Source of the DNA: an uncultured Pseudomonadota bacterium
Lineage (GTDB): Bacteria > Myxococcota_A > UBA9042 > CAIXZC01
DNA: 10,905 nucleotides
Assembly (NCBI GenBank): GCA_937884235.1
Contig: CALGBT010000730.1
Coordinates: forward strand, 1-10,905
Reading direction: 5' to 3'
This document shows, piece after piece, positions 1 through 6,425 of this stretch. Both the position numbers and the translations under genes were made by a program. Position 1 is the stretch's first letter. Each line of letters starts with the position of its first letter. Below the pieces are notes generated by a model, which was not told where the DNA came from, ran no database searches, and was given only the letters and a program-made list of their open reading frames with translations.

Positions 1-696
1 ATCAAGAAGCGGTTCCTGGAAAGGGCCTTTGGCGACGCCAGTGGGTCTCTCTATGAGGGCACCATGGCCGACCTGATTGAAGAAGTGCTGCCGCGCTGGG
101 AGGTCAAAACCGATAGCAGCGACAAGACCCGCCAACCACTGCTGGACCTGGCCCTGGCCTTGCAGAAGCCAGACGACGAACTCGTCGCCGCACTGTCGCC
201 CTTGTTGAACATCGAACGGTTTGTCACTTTCTGGGCGTTGGAGGTGCTGGTGAAGCACTCCGATGGCTATTCCGGCGACACCAATAACTTCTATGTTTAC
301 TTCGATCCTACGGACGACAACCGTGCCGTCTTCCTCCATTGGGGAGTGGACAAGACCTTCATGATGGAATCTAAAGAAGATGGCGCGCCCAGTTTGGAGT
401 ACTACCTGACCGCGCTGGTGCCGGGGCGACTCGCCCAGGTTCCTGAAGTGGCCAAGCAGATGGAAGACGAACTGGCCCGTCTCATGGACGAGGTCTGGAA
501 CGAGCAAGCCATTCTTGCCAGCATCGATACCTACGCCGCCCTGGTGCGCACCGCCCAGAACGATGATGCCTATGAGGCCGAACTCGCCGAGCTACGCACC
601 TGGGTGAAAAACCGCCCGCAAGAGATTATGGATTTACTGGACCAGGGAATCCCTACCCTGGAACGGAAGCCTTTCGCGTGCGGTGGCGGGAAGTAA
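1..696 (+). CDS. CotH-like kinase family protein, C-terminal part (5' end outside window)
   Basis: The frame is open from base 1, so the ATG at 64 is internal and the 231 visible residues are a C-terminal fragment. The first residues (KKRFLERAFGD then SLYEGT) match the stretch in CotH-family proteins that precedes the kinase core. The fragment then shows NNFYVYFD (residues 95-102) and HWGVDKTF (residues 113-120), which correspond to the asparagine-rich strand and the WDxD-type metal-binding strand of the CotH fold. In this copy the first Asp of that motif is Gly (W-G-V-D). The tail is helical and ends just after a single Cys. CotH phosphorylates spore-coat proteins in Bacillus; homologues in non-sporulating bacteria are mostly extracellular proteins of unknown target. 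No signal peptide can be judged because the N-terminus is missing. Family is fairly sure; substrate unknown. Confidence 0.75.
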   Translation: MKKRFLERAFGDASGSLYEGTMADLIEEVLPRWEVKTDSSDKTRQPLLDLALALQKPDDELVAALSPLLNIERFVTFWALEVLVKHSDGYSGDTNNFYVYFDPTDDNRAVFLHWGVDKTFMMESKEDGAPSLEYYLTALVPGRLAQVPEVAKQMEDELARLMDEVWNEQAILASIDTYAALVRTAQNDDAYEAELAELRTWVKNRPQEIMDLLDQGIPTLERKPFACGGGK

Positions 697-920
697 GCCG
701 GGTTCCACTCTGGCGACGAGGGGAGCCCCTCAGCGAGGAAATCGGCGATACCGAGCCCCGTCCACACCGCCCTGGAATGGACAGTGGCCCACCCGCTAGC
801 CGCCTCCTGCACGCCAACTGCACCGTTGACTGTCCGTCGTCTCGTAGTGTAGGTTGGCAAGTGCTGTTGCGGGTGTCCTGAGCCCATTTCGAGCTTGCTG
901 TCATAATCCGGGTCAGTACG

Positions 921-2564
921 ATGAACCGTCGAATCGAGATTCTCCTTCCATTAATTATTGGAGCTGCCGTGGTCATCGCCATGGCAGCCTACCGCTTCCT
1001 TGGCGATGTGGGTGATGGCAAGGAAGATTCTGAAGGCCGGCCGGTTTCCAATCTACAACTTGCACCCGGTTCCTCCGAGTTGCTGGCGGATGAGGAACTG
1101 CCCCCAGGGCATTGCTCCTCCCCCGACGACTGCGTCTCTGGCTGGCACTGTCGATTTGGCCGGTGCCGACGTCCTGTGGCCAGTCTCAAGATGTTCGATG
1201 AGTGCTCCTACAGTGATGAATGTGCGGTGGGGACAGCCTGCCGGGAGTCTCGTTGTCGACCGTTGCGTCGCGTGAGGACCAGTCCGGAATACCAGTCCGC
1301 CGGGAGCGATTGGCCGCAGTTTCGGGGACCCGGTCGCAACGCCGTTTCGCCGGAAGTGGGACTCTTGCGCACCTGGACAACTGGTGGCCCTCCGATCCTC
1401 TGGAGAGCCGAATTGCTCGGTCTGGGATTCGGCCACCCGGCCATCGCCAACGGGCGGGTCTATGTTATGGGCATGCATGGTACTGAAGGTCGGGTGACTG
1501 CCCTCGACCTTGATGGCCGGGCGCAGTGGCAGATACCCTACGGTCCCGAATGGCGTGGCGGCTTCGGCCGGGGTGCAAGGCAGACGCCTACAGTTGACGC
1601 CGGCAAGCTTTTTGTGGCCAGTGGTCACGGCTCTCTCAGTGCACTGGACGCAGAGTCGGGTGAGAGACTCTGGCAGCAGGACCTTTTTGGTGAAGAGAAG
1701 TCTGCGATACCCAGGGACGGCTACGCAGATGCCCCCCTCGTCCTCGACGACAAGGTGATTGCGCTGGTGGGTTCGGAGAGTAGATTGGCCGTTGCCTACT
1801 CCACCATGACCGGGCAACTGGTCTGGGCTACACCCGGGGATTCCTCCCAGAATGCGTACGGGGCACTCATTTCACTGCGGGTTGGAGACCGGCAACTCGT
1901 GGCCGGTATGGTGCAGCAGGGTCTGGTTGCCATCGACGCGCAAACCGGGGAGTTGCTGTGGCTCGATAGCATTCCGGAGTTAACCAAGCCCCCCTGGGGG
2001 GACGGGCCGCAGCGCACCTTCGCATCGCCACCAATCTATCGGGATGGGGAGTTGGTCAGGACGTTGATTGATTTTGAACTGGGGACCAGAGTGGGCTCTC
2101 GCATGGTGCGGCTGGACCCCACGACCATGCAGCGGGAAACTGTTTGGGGCCAGCCGCTCTTCGGTGTTCACTATGGTGGAGCGGCCTGCTGGAAGGATAC
2201 GCTTTACGGTGTGACCTCCTTTGACCGGAGGCCGGTAGAATCGGACCAGAAGGACCCGCAAGTGGCCTTGGTGGCGGTTGATTGGGCCACTGGCGAAGTC
2301 GTCGGCGAACTCGCCTTCAAGGAGATTGGCAAGGCTCCGCTCATTATCGCCGACGGCCTGATCATTGCCTACGGTGACAAGGGCACGGTGGTGTTGGTAG
2401 AAGTTGACGGCGGCACCATGAACATTGCCGGCAGCTTCCAGGTCAACTTTGGGTTCGGGCACCATATTTCCTACCCGGCGCTCTCGGACGGAGTCCTCTA
2501 TGTTCGGCACCACGAGACCATGACTGCCTACGACATTCGCCAGGCGGACGGGCCGGAACAGTAG
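921..2564 (+). CDS. Membrane-anchored PQQ-like beta-propeller protein with tandem Cys-rich motifs
   Basis: The protein is 547 residues. Residues 7-27 form one hydrophobic segment after a basic start (MNRR), so it is an uncleaved anchor or signal peptide with the rest outside the cytoplasm. Residues 65-112 hold two four-cysteine motifs with the same spacing, C-x5-C-x5-C-x4-C, at Cys65/71/77/82 and Cys95/101/107/112; these are probably disulphide-bonded. From WPQFRGP (131-137) onward the sequence is a PQQ-type propeller, with repeated blades such as GRVYVMG, GKLFVASG, LSALDAESGERLW, LVAIDAQTGELLW and GVLYVRHH. Such proteins usually serve as secreted scaffolds; those with WPQFRGP openings are frequent in Planctomycetota and Myxococcota and need not bind PQQ. 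No strong ribosome-binding site precedes the ATG. The 224 bases upstream contain no other gene I can support. Function unknown. Confidence 0.85.
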   Translation: MNRRIEILLPLIIGAAVVIAMAAYRFLGDVGDGKEDSEGRPVSNLQLAPGSSELLADEELPPGHCSSPDDCVSGWHCRFGRCRRPVASLKMFDECSYSDECAVGTACRESRCRPLRRVRTSPEYQSAGSDWPQFRGPGRNAVSPEVGLLRTWTTGGPPILWRAELLGLGFGHPAIANGRVYVMGMHGTEGRVTALDLDGRAQWQIPYGPEWRGGFGRGARQTPTVDAGKLFVASGHGSLSALDAESGERLWQQDLFGEEKSAIPRDGYADAPLVLDDKVIALVGSESRLAVAYSTMTGQLVWATPGDSSQNAYGALISLRVGDRQLVAGMVQQGLVAIDAQTGELLWLDSIPELTKPPWGDGPQRTFASPPIYRDGELVRTLIDFELGTRVGSRMVRLDPTTMQRETVWGQPLFGVHYGGAACWKDTLYGVTSFDRRPVESDQKDPQVALVAVDWATGEVVGELAFKEIGKAPLIIADGLIIAYGDKGTVVLVEVDGGTMNIAGSFQVNFGFGHHISYPALSDGVLYVRHHETMTAYDIRQADGPEQ

Positions 2565-2601
2565 GAAGCCAGACCGTTCGCATGCTCCGCAAGATGCCAG
2601 C

Positions 2602-3888
2602 TTATCGTTTGGCGGCCTGCTCAAACTGAATTGCGTCCAGGAAGAAGGTCACCCCGCCGGGGTTGGCCGAACCATCGGTTGACCAGGAGAATCCACCAGC
2701 CACCCGCGCCAGATCAAACCCCTGCAAATCGATGACGTACTTTTTCCAGGTCTTGGTCAGTTTCACTGGGCCGATGCCGGCGCAGACGGAGTCAGGGAAC
2801 TTGCCCTTGAGGCATCCGACCCTGAACTCGTCGATGCGCTCTCCACCTTTCTCACCACGGGCCCAGAAGGTGAGGTGGCCGGCCTTGTTCAAGTCGTAGG
2901 TCTCGTCCCGGGTCCCCCAATGCTCCTCTGATATCTGGAACTGGAAGCCCGCCCAGGGTTCCTTGGGGGATTGGCTGGGGGAATAGCTGAAACGGGCGCA
3001 GGACCGTCCTTCCTGGCATTGTTCCTTGACGTTGAGGTCGAAGCTGAGTCCGGCCTCATCACCCATGGAGCCGGCTCCCGCAAATCTTCGCACGGGAGTG
3101 TACAAGTCGTCATACACGGCCAGAGGATAAGTAAGCTCGTTGGACGGTGGTTTCAGGGTCGGGTCGTAGGTGAAGTAGATGTCATCAAGGAATAGTACCC
3201 CGACCTCGGGGGAGAACTCCGGTCCGAAGAAGATACAGAAGCCATTGGCAACCCGTGTCATGTTGAAGCCGGCCAGATTGATGCTGTGCTCCGTCCACTC
3301 GGTGGAGAGTGGAATCATCAAACGCTCTATCTCCAGTGAATCGGGAAAAATATCGGGACACTCGGGGGCTTTGTTGCCAACCTTGACTCGCTCTACCATC
3401 TCCAGGCCCTCCTGGCCTCGAGCGTGGAAGACCAGCTTGTTGTACCCCGTCAGGTTCATCCCCGAATCCTTGTCCCCCCAGTTGCCCTCAGGGTGCTGCC
3501 AGCAGAGTCCGGCGTAGTTGAGGTGGTGGCCTTCGTAGTGGTGGCGCTCTTCAGCCACGCAGGGGTCAAGACTCTTGACCTCGATGCGATACTTGGTCAC
3601 GTACTCGGCCGGCTGCTCCTTTTGTGGCTTGTATTCCAGGCGGACACAGGTCTCACCTTCGTAGGTGGCGGCCGGCCACTCCGGGTCAATCTTCAGGAAG
3701 TAGGCATCACCCATGGACCCCGAGGGGTGGAATTGATTCTCCACAGACTCCGCATCGCGGTAGACATAGAGCCTTTCGGGAGGCTTGACTGTAGTGACTT
3801 TCGGGGTTGCCGGCCGCTCCTCAGCAGCCAGGCTACCAAGACTAATCACGCATCCAAGAGTCATCATCAAGCAGGTCAGCTTCTTCAT
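2602..3888 (-). CDS. Secreted protein with two tandem carbohydrate-binding-like jelly-roll domains
   Basis: The 428-residue product starts with a typical signal peptide (MKKL, hydrophobic core, likely cut after Ala21). The rest is an internal duplication, domain 1 about residues 38-243 and domain 2 about 255-424. Matching pairs are GSMGDA (57-62) with GSMGDE (273-278), EGETCVRLEY with EGRSCARFSY, LVFHARGQEG with LTFWARGEKG, INLAGFNMTRVANGF with IDLQGFDLARVAGGF, and VLFLDDIYF with VTFFLDAIQF. The last pattern, a beta-strand with an Asp before an aromatic, is usual at the end of galactose-binding-like and CBM11/CIA30-like jelly rolls. I infer a periplasmic or surface protein that binds glycan. 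It is the last gene of the run and its ATG lies inside the preceding gene, preceded by AAGGTGGAG at 3891-3899. The fold assignment is by pattern only and the exact family is not certain. Confidence 0.8.
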   Translation of the reverse strand: MKKLTCLMMTLGCVISLGSLAAEERPATPKVTTVKPPERLYVYRDAESVENQFHPSGSMGDAYFLKIDPEWPAATYEGETCVRLEYKPQKEQPAEYVTKYRIEVKSLDPCVAEERHHYEGHHLNYAGLCWQHPEGNWGDKDSGMNLTGYNKLVFHARGQEGLEMVERVKVGNKAPECPDIFPDSLEIERLMIPLSTEWTEHSINLAGFNMTRVANGFCIFFGPEFSPEVGVLFLDDIYFTYDPTLKPPSNELTYPLAVYDDLYTPVRRFAGAGSMGDEAGLSFDLNVKEQCQEGRSCARFSYSPSQSPKEPWAGFQFQISEEHWGTRDETYDLNKAGHLTFWARGEKGGERIDEFRVGCLKGKFPDSVCAGIGPVKLTKTWKKYVIDLQGFDLARVAGGFSWSTDGSANPGGVTFFLDAIQFEQAAKR

Positions 3889-4642
3889 TACTCCACCTTA
3901 CATTGTCTTCAATTTGATTTATCCAGTCGTCTCCAGCAGGTTCGCTGACCCTTGTCTGGTCAAACTGTGAGTGCCGCCAGGGCATGACGAATGGCGGTGC
4001 ATTGCTGGCCACTATGTTCTCGGGGAACGTTGTTCCCTGGATAACGATGCCCATGAGAGTCGGGTAGACAATGACCCACATCTCAAGATGGCCGGTGATG
4101 GCCAGAGAGAGGAGCAAGGCTCCCAGCAGGGATGTGGCCACGACGATGCCGAAATTGAAGAAGACGACGGTGAAGAAACCAGTAATCAGGGCCCCGCCGA
4201 TGCCGCCGATGAGGTGGCCGGTCCAATACATGCCGAGCACATATCCCGGGAAAGCTCCCACCAGGCAGAAACAGGCACGATGAGAGGTGTAGGCCAGGGT
4301 GGCTCCGCCAATGCCACCGATGATGGCAAGAGGCCAGCCCACGTCAAAGAACGTGAGGCCAAGATCGTAACCCAGCAGAGCCAGGAAGGCCGCTCCCAGG
4401 ATAGTAACCAATCTTGTGAAGACGCGGAAACCGGCAACTAGAAGAAACACACCGAACAGGCCGGCCAGACCTCGCAGCGTCCACAGAATAGCGGGGAAAC
4501 TGAACAGCCATGATTCGGCTGTATGGCCGACCTGCTGCGGCAGATTGGCATAGGCCGGGTAGGGCAGCAGCGCCAACAGTCCTATGAGCAGGGCGGCTCT
4601 GCGAACATCGCGGCGGTTCAACATACCTTCTACCTTTGCCAT
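3842..4642 (-). CDS. Multi-pass membrane protein, DUF4203-like
   Basis: The product is 266 residues from the chosen ATG at 4642. An in-frame ATG exists 36 bases upstream, but GAGGAGG sits five bases before the chosen start and its N-terminus makes better sense. Residues 15-32 form a signal-like hydrophobic stretch ending AYA (31-33 region), followed by about six membrane segments between residues 48 and 202. These are rich in glycine (IIGGIGGATLAY, LIGGIGGALITGFF) and punctuated by YDLG and YVLGMYW, which recalls the DUF4203/TMEM198-type fold. The last 35 residues are soluble and very acidic (NEEADLLDDD). No catalytic residues can be proposed. Its place between a barrel gene and a jelly-roll gene suggests a membrane part of the polysaccharide system. 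It overlaps the upstream gene by 13 bases and the downstream gene by 47. Confidence 0.8.
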   Translation of the reverse strand: MAKVEGMLNRRDVRRAALLIGLLALLPYPAYANLPQQVGHTAESWLFSFPAILWTLRGLAGLFGVFLLVAGFRVFTRLVTILGAAFLALLGYDLGLTFFDVGWPLAIIGGIGGATLAYTSHRACFCLVGAFPGYVLGMYWTGHLIGGIGGALITGFFTVVFFNFGIVVATSLLGALLLSLAITGHLEMWVIVYPTLMGIVIQGTTFPENIVASNAPPFVMPWRHSQFDQTRVSEPAGDDWINQIEDNVRWSNEEADLLDDDSWMRD

Positions 4643-5463
4643 GATTGCCTCCTCATGGCGCTGGTGACCTGGCCCCATTCGATGAATGCTCCGAGGATGC
4701 CGCCCACCTTCTGGTACTGGTCGCTGAGAGTCAGGAAGTTGACCTCACCATAGAGCCCCCAGCTATCTCCGATCCAGTTGGTGTGACGGAGAGCAGCATA
4801 GAAGGACTGGTTGCTGACTTCAGAGCGGCCCGCCGGGTCAACGTCGAGGTATGCTGCTTTCCCAAAGAGCCCGGTGAGGGTCGTGACATGATGCCCTTCC
4901 CTGCCGAACTCCACCCATCCCCGATGGGACAGCGAGATCACTTCTCCGGGGTTGGAGATGTTTATCTGCAGCCGATAACCAAGGACCCAGTTGTCGAGGT
5001 AGACCGTGAGTCCGGGAAAGGGCATCAGGTCGTAGTGATCGTCGTGATAGCGGACGATGGTCACGCCGGCCGTGGCGACGAAACGTCGGGCCTGCCCCAA
5101 CTTGAAATTGAACTCGTGGTCAAACCGAAAGAGGGGGTTGTGGACGGACTCCGAGCCCATGCTCAGTGCGGTGTATGTGTAGAGTGGTTCGGCAATATCA
5201 AGCCAGGCACCGATGCTGCCGATGGCGCCTAACCCATCATTGCGCTCCCAGAGCGATGTATTGACGAAGTAGGTCGTGCTCTTGGAGCCCCTCAGGTAAA
5301 GCGACAGGTCAAGCCCCCCCCAGGTACCATAGTCGTTGGTGAAATGCTCAACGGCCGTGCCCCCCGAGAAGCGATAGCGCCAGTCGTTCTCTGCCTCGCC
5401 GGCCATCGCCGTTGCGCTTGCCAGGCACCAGAGCATCAGCAATGCTGTTCCTGTTGTTTTCAC
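4630..5463 (-). CDS. YaiO-like outer-membrane beta-barrel protein
   Basis: The 277-residue product starts at a GTG (5461-5463) with AAGGGGG seven bases upstream, inside the end of the preceding gene. A signal peptide is clear, with likely cleavage after Ala21 (ATAMA then GE). The mature part alternates polar and aromatic or hydrophobic residues in short strands separated by turns (for example WGGLDLSLYLRGSKSTTYFV and FVATAGVTIVRYHDD), as in transmembrane beta-barrels. The strand order and the phrase WLDIAEPLYTYTALSMG resemble the YaiO outer-membrane family. A barrel of about 12 strands would fit the length; this is an estimate. In an operon with a synthase and a deacetylase, the likely role is passage of the polymer across the outer membrane, as PgaA, BcsC or AlgE do by other folds. 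Unlike most barrels, the last strand (GAFIEWGQV) is followed by a basic tail rather than ending in an aromatic residue. Confidence 0.72.
   Translation of the reverse strand: MKTTGTALLMLWCLASATAMAGEAENDWRYRFSGGTAVEHFTNDYGTWGGLDLSLYLRGSKSTTYFVNTSLWERNDGLGAIGSIGAWLDIAEPLYTYTALSMGSESVHNPLFRFDHEFNFKLGQARRFVATAGVTIVRYHDDHYDLMPFPGLTVYLDNWVLGYRLQINISNPGEVISLSHRGWVEFGREGHHVTTLTGLFGKAAYLDVDPAGRSEVSNQSFYAALRHTNWIGDSWGLYGEVNFLTLSDQYQKVGGILGAFIEWGQVTSAMRRQSWQR
4648..4654 (-). promoter_or_regulatory. Ribosome-binding site deciding the start of the DUF4203-like gene
   Basis: On the minus strand GAGGAGG stands five bases before the ATG at 4642. It lies within the end of the upstream barrel gene, so translation of the two is probably coupled. 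It favours this ATG over the in-frame ATG at 4678. Confidence 0.7.
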
Positions 5464-6425
5464 TGCTTCGCCCCCTTGCTGATGGTGCGTTTACCCATGA
5501 CCAGGGCGTGGGCCTTCCGGACGATCATCCGTTGCTCCTCAGACTCCATGTTTTGCACACCGTGCCGCAGCGAAAACTCTTGCCAGAGATGGCGCGCCAG
5601 CGGTGACCTGGCCTCGACCACGCCGTAGACGATGGGAAAGAGCTGGGCCAAGGCATCTGGGTAGCGGGTGTGCCAGTTTGAGCGGTACGGCGTCAGGTCC
5701 CGGTCGATGCCAAAGTAGAAGTTGAGTCGTTCCAAGTCGAAAAGGTTCTCCTTGATGCCATCGCGAATAGCCAGGGCAACGTCCTTGTACTCGGAGTCGG
5801 TTTTGCCCATGAATTCCCGCCTCAGGTGGTCATAGTCCATGAGTCCGGCGTAGGTCTCGCAATTGTCCATCAGGTATTTGGAGTCATGCTTGGGCCAGAC
5901 CCAGGTCAAGCCGTCCTCCGACGCTTGGAGAGTGAGAATAACGTAAGCGATATCCTCCAGCGTCGGGTTTATTTCCAGTGCCAACTCGCGGTCCTTGGTG
6001 GCCTCCACGTAGCGGGTCACCAGGCTCAGGAAGGTGGCAGCATAGGCATCGGCCGAGTCGTAGTTGCCAGACCAGTCCTCGTCGCCGTTGCCGTAAACCA
6101 CGAGATCGTAAATCGTACCACTCAGGCCATGACGATCCGACGCGTTAAGATTGTCGAGATACCAACGGATGTAGGCACGGACAAAGGGATGAGTTGAGGG
6201 TTCGGCAAGGGCTTCCATGGCCAGCAGGTTAACCTGATAGGGAACCACAAAGATACCGTCGTCGCAGGTGGCACCGGTCAGTGAGAGAATGCGAACGGCA
6301 GGATGGTCGATTGCGCAGCTCCCGTCCGGATGGCTCCAGATGGGACGATGCGGGGCCGCGCTGCAGGCCACCAACGAAGCCACTAACAATAGTTTAGCGG
6401 CGTTGGAGGTTAAGCTCGAGGCCAT
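5460..6425 (-). CDS. Lipoprotein, probable alpha/alpha-toroid glycosidase-like protein
   Basis: I start this gene at 6425, giving 321 residues, because AAGGAG lies six bases before that ATG; an in-frame ATG at 6482 has no such support. The N-terminus carries a lipobox, LVAC, with Cys21 as the lipidated residue and Ser at +2, which favours the outer membrane. The rest is mainly helical with regularly spaced aromatic motifs: YDSADAYAATFL (122-133), CETYAGLMDYDHL (189-201) and YPDALAQLFPIVYGV (about 255-269). Such motifs are typical of (alpha/alpha)6 barrel glycoside hydrolases and lyases. In cellulose and similar operons a toroid enzyme (BcsZ, GH8) trims the polymer in the periplasm, and I infer a similar role. 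I cannot name the family or the catalytic acids; Asp123 and Asp126 in the first motif are candidates only. It overlaps the upstream deacetylase-like gene by 32 bases and the downstream barrel gene by 4. Confidence 0.75.
   Translation of the reverse strand: MASSLTSNAAKLLLVASLVACSAAPHRPIWSHPDGSCAIDHPAVRILSLTGATCDDGIFVVPYQVNLLAMEALAEPSTHPFVRAYIRWYLDNLNASDRHGLSGTIYDLVVYGNGDEDWSGNYDSADAYAATFLSLVTRYVEATKDRELALEINPTLEDIAYVILTLQASEDGLTWVWPKHDSKYLMDNCETYAGLMDYDHLRREFMGKTDSEYKDVALAIRDGIKENLFDLERLNFYFGIDRDLTPYRSNWHTRYPDALAQLFPIVYGVVEARSPLARHLWQEFSLRHGVQNMESEEQRMIVRKAHALVMGKRTISKGAKQ
5471..5477 (-). promoter_or_regulatory. Ribosome-binding site supporting the GTG start of the barrel gene
   Basis: AAGGGGG on the minus strand is seven bases before the GTG at 5461-5463. 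The GTG shares bases with the TGA of the upstream gene (GTGA), a classic stop-start overlap for coupled translation. Confidence 0.65.

Noticed and set aside
718..731. GC-rich inverted repeat (GAGGGG-AG-CCCCTC) after the CotH-like gene, as a terminator.
   Set aside because: The loop is only two bases and no T-run follows, so a rho-independent terminator is not supported.
678..881. Short open frame in the gap after the CotH-like gene.
   Set aside because: It overlaps the CotH-like end, has no ribosome-binding site, and its Arg/Pro/Ser-rich product looks like translated non-coding sequence.
902..907. CATAAT as a -10 box for the propeller gene.
   Set aside because: No -35-like hexamer lies at a suitable distance upstream, and the -10 would be only 13 bases from the ATG.
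2565..2601. Possible bidirectional terminator in the gap between the convergent genes.
   Set aside because: The 37 bases contain no convincing stem-loop or T-run on either strand.
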